From Thermoleophilia bacterium (GTDB lineage: Bacteria; Actinomycetota; Thermoleophilia; Gaiellales; Gaiellaceae): a stretch of 8,358 bases of DNA. Below are positions 1 through 7,251 of the stretch, one piece after another (position 1 is the stretch's first letter; the number at the start of each line of letters is the position of its first letter). The notes below the pieces were generated by a model, which saw only the letters and a program-made list of their open reading frames with translations, was not told where the DNA came from and searched no databases. A program made the translations under genes and the position numbers. The stretch lies in NCBI GenBank assembly GCA_025927435.1, contig JAICLM010000083.1:1-8358 (forward strand), read 5' to 3'.

Positions 1-1937
<1,937 letters not shown>

Positions 1938-1973
1938 GGCAGGCTCACACTCCAAGCTGTAGTAGGTATCGGA

Positions 1974-1981
1974 ATTGTAGC
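1974..1981 (-). promoter_or_regulatory. Candidate lon promoter, -10 element GCTACAAT
   Basis: On the minus strand GCTACAAT reads from 1981 to 1974; its TACAAT core matches the sigma-70 consensus at five of six bases. A start of transcription near 1967 would give a leader of about 30 bases before the TTG at 1937. A GGAG at 1953-1950 is a possible but distant ribosome-binding site. The element abuts the TAG stop of the upstream SnoaL-like gene, forming TAGCTACA. I see no good -35 hexamer. The call rests on the hexamer, its position and its similarity to elements before three other genes here. Confidence 0.5.
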
Positions 1982-2397
1982 TACTCAGCTTCGAGTCCCG
2001 CTGCCTCGAGAGCCGCCTCGAGATGCGGGTGCTCCTCGACGCGCACGACCCGTCCGTCGCGCATGTGCACGACGGCCGCCCAGCGGCCGAGAAGATACGA
2101 GCGGCGGCTCTGCAACGGCCGCTCGTCGGACGGATCGAGCTCGATCCGCGAGAAGCGCATGCTGACGACGACACGGTCGGCGAGCCCGATCGCGCGGTCG
2201 ACGACCACGTGGTAGTTCTCGGCGGCGCGATCCGCCACGACTTCGAGGACGCGGTCGCGGCTGATGACGATCGCCTCGGACTCCCCGGCAGGCACCCACT
2301 CGACGTCGGGATCGAGCATCCCACCCATCGCCTCGAAGTCCCCGTCGACGAACGCGTGGTAGCCGCGCAGCAGGAGCTCGGCGCTCTCGTGGCTCAT
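1981..2397 (-). CDS. SnoaL-like / NTF2-like domain protein
   Basis: A 138-residue protein that fits the SnoaL/NTF2-like cone-fold superfamily in length and pattern. The N-terminal helices (ELLLRGYHAFVDGDFEAM) are followed by MLDPDVEWVPAG, the typical 'duration of exposure, then target' signature of SnoaL-like stand-alone domains. Later strands include RVVVSMRFSRIEL and WAAVVHMRDGRVVRVEEHP, the usual C-terminal edge strand. Members range from polyketide cyclases and isomerases to proteins of unknown role. No catalytic set is obvious here, so no reaction can be assigned. There is no signal peptide or membrane segment. The ATG at 2397 is chosen because it begins the first helix and has a TAGACT hexamer seven bases upstream. 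AAGG is only one base from the ATG, too close for a normal Shine-Dalgarno site, so the mRNA may be leaderless. lon follows 43 bases downstream but appears to have its own promoter. Confidence 0.8.
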   Translation of the reverse strand: MSHESAELLLRGYHAFVDGDFEAMGGMLDPDVEWVPAGESEAIVISRDRVLEVVADRAAENYHVVVDRAIGLADRVVVSMRFSRIELDPSDERPLQSRRSYLLGRWAAVVHMRDGRVVRVEEHPHLEAALEAAGLEAE

Positions 2398-2404
2398 ACC
2401 TTCG

Positions 2405-2410
2405 AGTCTA
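2405..2410 (-). promoter_or_regulatory. Candidate leaderless -10 (TAGACT) of the SnoaL-like gene
   Basis: The minus strand reads TAGACT from 2410 to 2405, then seven bases, then the ATG at 2397. That spacing puts the expected transcription start at or next to the A of the ATG. The divergent promoter of tRNA-Ala (-10 at 2417-2422) lies only six bases away in this 37-base intergenic gap, so the two promoters probably compete for polymerase. No convincing -35 is visible. Confidence 0.45.
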
Positions 2411-2414
2411 GGTG

Positions 2415-2423
2415 GCTACACTG
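2415..2423 (+). promoter_or_regulatory. Candidate tRNA-Ala promoter, -10 element GCTACACTG
   Basis: TACACT at 2417-2422 is set in GCTACACTG, the same nine bases found before rsfS and rplU on the other strand. Transcription would start near 2429, giving a leader of about six bases before the mature tRNA 5' end at 2435. A -35 element at the right distance would fall inside the start of the divergent SnoaL-like gene and is weak. This promoter probably also drives the downstream ydbS-ydbT genes, because no terminator separates them from the tRNA. Confidence 0.55.
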
Positions 2424-2434
2424 AGTCGTCCCAG

Positions 2435-2507
2435 GGGCCCATAGCTCAGCTGGGAGAGCGTCGCGCTGGCAGCGCGAAGGTCGCCGGTTCGAGCCCGGCT
2501 GGGTCCA
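2435..2507 (+). tRNA. tRNA-Ala (anticodon GGC)
   Basis: A complete 73-base cloverleaf folds by eye. The acceptor arms GGGCCCA (2435-2441) and TGGGTCC (2500-2506) pair throughout and include the G3:U70 wobble, the main identity element for alanyl-tRNA synthetase. The D arm is GCTC/GAGC (2444-2459). The anticodon stem TCGCG/CGCGA encloses the loop CTGGCAG, with anticodon GGC at 2468-2470, reading GCC and GCU alanine codons. The T arm GCCGG-TTCGAGC-CCGGC is canonical and the discriminator base is A (2507). The 3' CCA is not encoded, so it must be added by a nucleotidyltransferase. The next gene starts only five bases after the tRNA, with no terminator between. Confidence 0.97.
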
Positions 2508-2512
2508 TCGCG

Positions 2513-2989
2513 GTGGGTGTCGAACCGGAAGAGTGGCGAACGCCCTCGCGGCAACTTCTGACGCTGCGCCGCCTGGAGGTCGGCGTGCCGGCCCTCGTGG
2601 CCGCCGTCCTGCTCACAGTCGCCGGTGCCACGTCGGGGGGAAGCAGCGCCCCGTACGGCCTTGCGGCAGTTTCGCTCGTGGTCGGAGCGATTCTGCTGCG
2701 CTACGTCGGCAGTCGCTACCGCTCATGGGGCTACGCGGAGCGGCAAGACGATCTGCTCATCCGGCGCGGTGTCATGTTCGCCCGCCTCTCGGTCGTCCCC
2801 TACGGCCGAATGCAGTTCATCGACGTGACGGCGGGCCCGCTCGAGCGCTCCTTCGGCCTCGCGACGGTGCGCCTGCATACGGCCGCTGCCGCCACGGACG
2901 CGCGCATCCCGGGGCTGGAACGCGAGGAAGCTGCGCGGCTTCGCGACAGCCTGGCCGAGCTCGGTGAGGCACAGGCGGCCGGCCTGTGA
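2513..2989 (+). CDS. YdbS-like membrane protein with one bPH2 (DUF304) domain
   Basis: A 158-residue protein of the bacterial pleckstrin-homology (bPH2/DUF304) YdbS type. Two hydrophobic segments at about residues 24-41 and 48-65 form a membrane hairpin. The bPH2 domain follows: RYRSWGYAERQDDLLIRRG (68-86), LSVVPYGRMQFIDVTAGPLERSFG in substance (92-115) and the closing strand LATVRLHT. The arginine/tyrosine-rich entry, the 'VPY.R.Q' strand and 'GPL.R.FG' are family hallmarks. Members occur as YdbS-YdbT pairs; their molecular role is poorly known, with links to envelope stress and bacteriocin resistance in Bacillus. The GTG at 2513 is the only plausible start: the frame runs upstream through the tRNA without another good one, and EPEEWR matches a common family opening. 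A Shine-Dalgarno site would have to lie in the tRNA acceptor and T arm, and none is visible. The stop overlaps the next start (GTGA). Confidence 0.85.
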   Translation: MGVEPEEWRTPSRQLLTLRRLEVGVPALVAAVLLTVAGATSGGSSAPYGLAAVSLVVGAILLRYVGSRYRSWGYAERQDDLLIRRGVMFARLSVVPYGRMQFIDVTAGPLERSFGLATVRLHTAAAATDARIPGLEREEAARLRDSLAELGEAQAAGL

Positions 2990-4311
2990 GCAGCAGGCCG
3001 CGGCCCGAGGGCTGGCAGCGCCTCCATCCGCTCTCGCCCGTGGTGCGAGGCGGTCGCGCGACGATCGCGGTCTTCTTCGTGCTGATCCCGATCGCGTTCG
3101 GCCGAGGCACGCTCGGGAACGAGATTCCCGAGTTCGTGATCGTCGCCGCCATCGCGCTCGCCGGCTTCGTCTCCTGGCTGGTCACGCGGTGGCGGATCGA
3201 AGGCGACGACCTGCGGGTCGAGACCGGGCTGCTGCGGCGGCAGTCCCTGCGTTTCCCGCTCGCGCAGGTCCAGGCGATCGACGTCGTGCGGCCCGGGCTG
3301 GCGCGGATGTTCCGGGTTGCCGAGCTACGTCTGCGGATGGCGGGGTCGACCGGAACAACCGCGCGGCTCGCCTACGTCGCCGAGCACGAGGTCGAGCCGC
3401 TGCGCGACCAGCTGCTCGCCCTGGCACGAGGGGCACGTTTCGACGAGGAGCTTCCGGCAACCGACTCCGAACCTGAATCGGCCGAGGCGGAACAGCACGT
3501 CCTGACCACCGTCGGGACCGCGCCACTCGTCGCGTCCATCCTGCTCGAGAACTGGTGGATCGTCGTCGTCCTCGTGGGCCTACTCGTGGGCTTCGCCCTG
3601 TCTCCGCACCAGGTCGGCGACCTTCTGGGGGGAGGCGGCTTCATCTGGGCGCTGACGATGGTCACCTTCGTCTGGCGCCGGTTCAACCAGCAATACCGGC
3701 TGACCGTCGCGGAGGGCTCCGACGGCCTCCACCTGCGCGGCGGGCTCGTCGCGCTGACAGCCGAGGTGATCCGGCCCGGCCGCGTGCAGGCCGTGCGCAT
3801 CGTCGAGCCGGCGTTGTGGCGCCCGCTCGGCTGGTGCCGGCTCGAGGTCGACGTCGCCGGCAAGCAGCGCAGAAAGGGCGAGGGCGAGGCCCAGCGCGGC
3901 CAGCTCCATGTGCTGATCCCGGTCGCGAGGCACGCGGTCGGGATGGAGCTCGTCGATCGTCTCCTCCCAGACCGGCCGCGCAACCTGTCCCCGCCGCCGG
4001 GCCGGGTCTTCTGGAAGAGCCCGTTCCGCTACCGGGCGCTCAGTTGGGGCCGCAGCGAGACCTGCGTCGCGACGACGAGCGGCCGGGTGCGTCGCGTCAC
4101 GAGCTGGGTGCCGCTGGAGAAGGTGCAAAGCCTGCGGCACGTGCAGGGGCCGCTGCAGCGACGGCTGCGCCTCGCGAGCGTCCACGTGGATACCGCCGGG
4201 CGGTCCGTCCACGCGATTCTGCGAGATCGCGACGCAGCCGAGGCCACACGCGCGCTCGAGGAGCTGACGGACCTGGCTCGCGTCGCGAGAAGGAGACCGG
4301 CACTCGCATAA
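2986..4311 (+). CDS. YdbT-like membrane protein with three bPH2 (DUF304) repeats
   Basis: A 441-residue partner of the preceding gene, which it overlaps by four bases (GTGA), so translation is probably coupled. It begins RPEGWQRLHPLSPVVRGG, a typical YdbT opening. Two hydrophobic stretches (about 24-40 and 48-67) precede the first bPH2 repeat (68-145, with RRQSLRFPLAQVQAIDVV and GLARMFRVAELRLRMAG). A second hydrophobic pair (about 177-207 and 216-230) precedes the second repeat (231-315, WRRFNQQYRLTV, PGRVQAVRIVEP, LGWCRLEVDVAG). The third repeat (346-430, YRALSWGR, VPLEKVQSLRHVQGPLQRR) has no membrane pair of its own. An acidic linker (152-170) joins the first repeat to the second membrane pair. 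The same basic-entry/'V.lekvQ..'/'RrlrlA' pattern recurs in all three repeats. The three-repeat plan and length are typical of YdbT. The biochemical function is unknown. RodZ follows after 26 bases. Confidence 0.85.
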   Translation: MSSRPRPEGWQRLHPLSPVVRGGRATIAVFFVLIPIAFGRGTLGNEIPEFVIVAAIALAGFVSWLVTRWRIEGDDLRVETGLLRRQSLRFPLAQVQAIDVVRPGLARMFRVAELRLRMAGSTGTTARLAYVAEHEVEPLRDQLLALARGARFDEELPATDSEPESAEAEQHVLTTVGTAPLVASILLENWWIVVVLVGLLVGFALSPHQVGDLLGGGGFIWALTMVTFVWRRFNQQYRLTVAEGSDGLHLRGGLVALTAEVIRPGRVQAVRIVEPALWRPLGWCRLEVDVAGKQRRKGEGEAQRGQLHVLIPVARHAVGMELVDRLLPDRPRNLSPPPGRVFWKSPFRYRALSWGRSETCVATTSGRVRRVTSWVPLEKVQSLRHVQGPLQRRLRLASVHVDTAGRSVHAILRDRDAAEATRALEELTDLARVARRRPALA

Positions 4312-4337
4312 GCGGACGAGGTCCGTGACAATGCGGC

Positions 4338-5087
4338 ATGTTCGAGATCGGTGGGAGCCTGCGCGAGGCCCGCCTGAAGCGAGGACTCACCCCCGCCGAC
4401 GTCCAGAAGGCGATCCGGATCCGCGATCGGTACCTCCAGGCGCTCGAGGAAGAGCGGTGGGAGCTGCTCCCCGGCGACGCATACGTCAAAGGGTTCCTGC
4501 GCACGTACGCCGACTACCTCGGCCTCGACGGGAACCTCTACGTCGAGGAGTACAACAGCCGGTTCGCGCGTCCCGACGAGCCTCAGCTCGTGCCCGAGCG
4601 ATTCGCGCGCGGCAGCTCGCGCTTCGCCGGAGTCGGCTTCTTTCGCCCCGTTGTCGTCGTCGGCGTGATCGTGGCGATCGTCGCGGGGTTCACCGCCTGG
4701 CAGCTGAGCGGCTCCTCGCACGGCAAGCGGGGAGCACCGCCGACCACGTCCGCTCCGACGACCACCGCGTCGCACCACACGGCACCGAGGAAGAAGCACA
4801 GGGCGAAGCGCCACTCCGCGGCGCTGCCCACCCGCGCCGTCGTCGTGGCCTCGCGCGGAAACTCGTGGCTCTGGGTTCGCTCGAACAGCGCGGCCGGCCC
4901 AACCGTCTATCAGGGGACGCTGATCCAGGGCAGGACGCTGCCCGTCGACCTCAAGGGCGGGCCGGTGTGGATCCGGATCGGCGATCCGACCAGCATCGAC
5001 GTCCGGCTCGGCGGGAAGCTCGTGCCCGGACTGCCGACCCAGGTCGGCAACGTGCTCCTCACCCGCCGCGGGATCAGGCCCGCTTAG
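4338..5087 (+). CDS. RodZ-like protein: helix-turn-helix, one membrane span, DUF4115 tail
   Basis: A 249-residue bitopic protein of RodZ type. Residues 4-75 are a cytoplasmic Xre-like helix-turn-helix (IGGSLREARLKRGLTPADVQ, then RDRYLQALEEERWELLPGDAYVKGFLR in substance). 'YL.ALE...W..LP...Y.KGFLR.YA..LGLD' is the RodZ signature. One membrane helix lies at about 102-124 (RPVVVVGVIVAIVAGFTAW). A Pro/Thr/Ser then Lys/Arg/His-rich linker (130-160) leads to an extracytoplasmic beta-rich DUF4115-like domain (165-249, with SWLWVRSN and GGPVWIRIGDPTSIDVRLGG). RodZ links MreB to the elongation machinery in rods. Actinobacterial homologues often occur without MreB, so its role here cannot be fixed. The ATG at 4338 starts right at the domain. 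The nearest purine-rich site (GAGGT, 4318-4322) is too distant, and a GACAAT five bases before the ATG hints at a leaderless start. Its stop overlaps that of rsfS on the other strand. Confidence 0.85.
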   Translation: MFEIGGSLREARLKRGLTPADVQKAIRIRDRYLQALEEERWELLPGDAYVKGFLRTYADYLGLDGNLYVEEYNSRFARPDEPQLVPERFARGSSRFAGVGFFRPVVVVGVIVAIVAGFTAWQLSGSSHGKRGAPPTTSAPTTTASHHTAPRKKHRAKRHSAALPTRAVVVASRGNSWLWVRSNSAAGPTVYQGTLIQGRTLPVDLKGGPVWIRIGDPTSIDVRLGGKLVPGLPTQVGNVLLTRRGIRPA

Positions 5088-5102
5088 AAGACTGCCGCGG
5101 CG
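5064..5102. terminator. Possible weak bidirectional terminator (8-bp inverted repeat around overlapping stops)
   Basis: CGCCGCGG at 5064-5071 is repeated in inverted form as CCGCGGCG at 5095-5102, with 23 bases between. The overlapping stop codons of the RodZ-like gene and rsfS (5084-5087) lie at the centre. The hairpin is GC-rich and would form in transcripts of both strands. The loop is long, there is no T tract on either side, and such arms are not rare in GC-rich DNA, so a terminator role is only a possibility. Confidence 0.25.
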
Positions 5103-5443
5103 TCGACGTCGACCGCGGGCACGTCGCTCCACAGCTCCTCGAGCCGGTAGTACTGGCGTGCGTCCGGCGTGAAGACGTGGAGAACGACGTCGAGGTAGTC
5201 CGCGACGATCCACGCGCCCTCACGCATCCCGTCGACGCTCTGCGGCAGCAGCCGCTCGTCCTGCTTCAGCCGGCTGTGCACCTCGTCCCAGATCGCAGCG
5301 GTCTGCCGCGGGTTGCGGCCCGTCGCGATGACGAAGTAGTCCGTGAAGGAGCATTCGGGCCGCATGTCGAGGATCACGACGTCCTCGGCCAGCTTCTCGC
5401 GGGCGAGAGCGGCTATGCGGCGGGCCTGTTCGAGGGAGGTCAG
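5084..5443 (-). CDS. rsfS: Ribosomal silencing factor RsfS (non-standard CTG start inferred)
   Basis: RsfS binds ribosomal protein uL14 on the 50S subunit and blocks joining with 30S, silencing translation in starvation. From the inferred start the protein has 119 residues, within the family range. It shows LEQARRIAALAREKLAEDVV (4-23), the core ILDMRPECSFTDYFVIATGRN (24-44), the DGMREGAWIVADYLDVVLHVF block (71-91) and the C-terminal helix ARQYYRLEELW (95-105). No ATG, GTG or TTG exists in frame between the nadD stop and the conserved N-terminal helix. The CTG at 5443 gives MTSLEQARRIAALA, matching the family start. It is preceded by AAGGA (5460-5456), at a longish 12-base spacing. The alternative, TTG at 5545 inside nadD, adds 34 residues with no family resemblance. 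A GCTACACTG promoter-like element lies at 5486-5478. The gene follows nadD by 49 bases and converges on the RodZ-like gene. Confidence 0.92.
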   Translation of the reverse strand: MTSLEQARRIAALAREKLAEDVVILDMRPECSFTDYFVIATGRNPRQTAAIWDEVHSRLKQDERLLPQSVDGMREGAWIVADYLDVVLHVFTPDARQYYRLEELWSDVPAVDVDAAAVF

Positions 5444-5477
5444 AGTCTGCTCGTGTCCTTGATCGCTTCTCTTTCTG

Positions 5478-5506
5478 CAGTGTAGCCCTGGTTCACGGAC
5501 GGTAAA
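5478..5506 (-). promoter_or_regulatory. Candidate rsfS promoter (TTTACC, 16-base spacer, TACACT)
   Basis: In the nadD-rsfS gap the minus strand carries GCTACACTG (5486-5478) with TACACT as the -10. TTTACC at 5506-5501, 16 bases upstream, overlaps the end of nadD and matches the -35 consensus at four of six bases. Transcription would begin near 5472, giving a leader of about 29 bases before the CTG at 5443. This suggests rsfS is also transcribed separately from obgE-nadD. Confidence 0.5.
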
Positions 5507-6047
5507 GATTGCGCTCCTCGATGAGCCTTGCGACGGCCGGCGCAACGAGCCCGTCGAGAGACTCGCCGGCGGCGATTCGAGCCCTGATGTCCTTGGAGGC
5601 GCCAGGATTCGGCTCGATGTCGAAGAAGAGGACACGGTCTGGACGGTCGAGCTGCTCGAGCACCGCGTCGAGCTCACTGCGTGGGAAGCCCGGCCGAGTG
5701 GCCACCCCGAGCCGTGTGCGCTCGAGCACCTCGGTGGGCTCGCTCCAGCCGAGAAAGCCGTGGAACTGGTCGGCGCCGATCACGAAGATGGGATCGACGA
5801 AATCCTCGGCCCGCAACAGCTCGACCGTGCGTGGATACGGATCGAGCCGTACGCCGTCTCGTGGAAAGGCAGCCCGGGCGAGCGCGAGACGATCCTCGGC
5901 CGGTGCGTGGACTGCCCGATGCCCCGGACGTTCGTTCACGAGCACCACGAGACGCTCGGCGCCGAAACGCTCGCGCGCGGCGTCGGACACCGCAACGTGG
6001 CCGAGATGCGGCGGGTCGAAAGCGCCGCCGTACAGCACTACTCCCAC
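5493..6047 (-). CDS. nadD: Nicotinate-nucleotide adenylyltransferase NadD
   Basis: NadD adenylylates nicotinate mononucleotide with ATP to deamido-NAD in cytoplasmic NAD biosynthesis. The 184-residue protein has the nucleotidyltransferase signature GGAFDPPHLGH (residues 7-17, the HxGH ATP-binding motif), FVIGADQFHGFLGW (88-101, the family's GAD motif) and LGVATRPGF (113-121). Two regions are unusual. The segment normally reading PPHK is NERPGHRAVHAP (38-49). The usual SSTxIR motif near the C-terminus is ASKDIR (150-155), with lysine at the threonine position. The GTG at 6047 is chosen because it leaves five residues before the GG motif and has GAGGAG eight bases upstream; GTG at 6038 would leave only two. 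The gene overlaps the end of obgE by ten bases, implying translational coupling. The identification is firm despite the variant motifs. Confidence 0.93.
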   Translation of the reverse strand: MGVVLYGGAFDPPHLGHVAVSDAARERFGAERLVVLVNERPGHRAVHAPAEDRLALARAAFPRDGVRLDPYPRTVELLRAEDFVDPIFVIGADQFHGFLGWSEPTEVLERTRLGVATRPGFPRSELDAVLEQLDRPDRVLFFDIEPNPGASKDIRARIAAGESLDGLVAPAVARLIEERNLYRP

Positions 6048-7228
6048 TCGAGCAGCTCCTCCCCCACCTCGACCTCGTCGCCCGCGCGCGCACCCGCGGC
6101 GCGGAGAATCGCCTCGAGCTCGTCCTCCGCCGGCGGCGTGCCCGTGACGCGGAATCCGCTCTCCGTTCGGTAGACGCGGAACGGTCGGCGCGCGGGTTGC
6201 GGCCGGTAGACGAGGAAGTCCACGAGCTCGTCCGCCGGCTCGGCCGGCTCGTCCTCCGCCTCCTGCGGGACGAGCCCGAACAGCGCGCCGCGCAGCTCGT
6301 CGAGCCCGGTACCGGTCGCGGCGGAGAGGCGGAGGACACGGAGGATCCGCTCGTCCTCGACGCCGAAGGCCAGCGGCTCCGGGCACAGGTCGGTCTTGTT
6401 CAGGACGACGATCTGCGGCCGCTCGTCCAGGCCGGCACCGTACGCCGTGAGCTCCGCGTCGATAGTGCGCCAGCGGTCGTCGGCGTCGTCGCCGGACGAG
6501 TCGATGACATGCACGAGTAGGCGGGCGCGCTCGAGGTGCGCCAGGAACTCGTGGCCGAGCCCGACGCCTTCGCTCGCCCCCTCGATCAGGCCGGGCACGT
6601 CGGCAACGACGAGCTGGCGGCCGTCGGAGGACTCCACGGTCCCGAGCACCGGTGAAAGCGTCGTGAACGGGTATTCGGCGACCTTCGGCCGCGCGTTCGA
6701 GATCCGGGTCAGGAGCGACGACTTCCCTGCGTTGGGCAGGCCGACGAGGGCGGCGTCCGCGAGCAGCTTCAGGCGCAGCTCGATCTCTCGCTCCTCCCCC
6801 GGCAGGCCCACCTCGGCGAACCGCGGCGTCTGCCGGCTCGGCCCCGCGAAGTGCCGGTTGCCGCGGCCGCCGCTCCCGCCCTTTGCCACGACAACGCGCG
6901 CGCCGGAGTGCGCGAGGTCGGCCACGAGTTCGTCGCCCTCGAAGACCTGCGTCCCTACGGGCACTGCGAGCACCGCCTCGTCTCCCCGCGCGCCGTTCGA
7001 GCCGCGTCGCCCGCCGGGCCCACCGCGCCCCGCGCGAAGCTTCTGGTTCGGCCGGATCCCCGAGAGATCGCGCCGCCGCAGGTCGGCGACGAGCACGACG
7101 TCGCCGCCGCCGCCGCCGTCGCCCCCGTCGGGGCCGCCGCGCGGGACGTACTTCTCCCGACGGAAATGGATCGAGCCGTCGCCGCCTCGACCGGCGACGG
7201 CCGTCAGTCGTGCGCGATCGTGGAACAT
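6038..7228 (-). CDS. obgE: GTPase ObgE/CgtA, ribosome assembly, with shortened C-terminal domain
   Basis: Obg is a GTPase that binds the 50S subunit, acts in its late assembly and links growth to stringent signalling. Residues 1-157 form the glycine-rich Obg fold (GGDGSIHFRREKYVPRGGPD and the GGDGGGGGDV run). The G domain has G1 GLPNAGKS (163-170), G2 FTTL (188-191), G3 DVPG (210-213), G4 NKTD (277-280) and G5 SAA (302-304). The C-terminal OCT-like domain (348-396) opens with FRVYRTESGFRVTG and ends with AILRAAGARAGDEVEVGE, but about 25 residues usually found between these blocks are missing. The ATG at 7228 begins the family's MF.DR start. TACGCT lies seven bases before it, and no Shine-Dalgarno site is seen, so the mRNA is probably leaderless. 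nadD overlaps its end by ten bases. Unusually, rpmA is not directly upstream: an opposing DUF2007 gene intervenes. Confidence 0.96.
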   Translation of the reverse strand: MFHDRARLTAVAGRGGDGSIHFRREKYVPRGGPDGGDGGGGGDVVLVADLRRRDLSGIRPNQKLRAGRGGPGGRRGSNGARGDEAVLAVPVGTQVFEGDELVADLAHSGARVVVAKGGSGGRGNRHFAGPSRQTPRFAEVGLPGEEREIELRLKLLADAALVGLPNAGKSSLLTRISNARPKVAEYPFTTLSPVLGTVESSDGRQLVVADVPGLIEGASEGVGLGHEFLAHLERARLLVHVIDSSGDDADDRWRTIDAELTAYGAGLDERPQIVVLNKTDLCPEPLAFGVEDERILRVLRLSAATGTGLDELRGALFGLVPQEAEDEPAEPADELVDFLVYRPQPARRPFRVYRTESGFRVTGTPPAEDELEAILRAAGARAGDEVEVGEELLEWE

Positions 7229-7235
7229 CGGGTGA

Positions 7236-7245
7236 AGCGTAGAGT
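7236..7245. promoter_or_regulatory. Bidirectional promoter: interlocked -10 elements of obgE and the DUF2007 gene
   Basis: The two genes are separated by 23 bases. On the plus strand TAGAGT (7240-7245) lies six bases before the ATG at 7252. On the minus strand TACGCT (7241-7236) lies seven bases before the ATG at 7228. The self-complementary TA at 7240-7241 is the first dinucleotide of both hexamers. Each spacing would place transcription initiation at or beside the start codon, so both mRNAs are likely leaderless. No good -35 hexamer is visible in either direction. Both hexamers fit only the loose TAnnnT consensus. Confidence 0.5.
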
Positions 7246-7251
7246 GGCCGC

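Noticed and set aside
2625..3526. Several 60-220 codon frames on both strands over ydbS and ydbT
   Set aside because: They are Arg/Pro/Ala-rich, lack conserved motifs, and lie over genes with clear membrane and bPH2 patterns in the chosen frames.
7102..7140. A run of GCC/GTC triplets resembling a microsatellite
   Set aside because: It encodes the conserved glycine-rich loop of the Obg fold (GGDGGGGGDV on the minus strand) and is explained by codon use.
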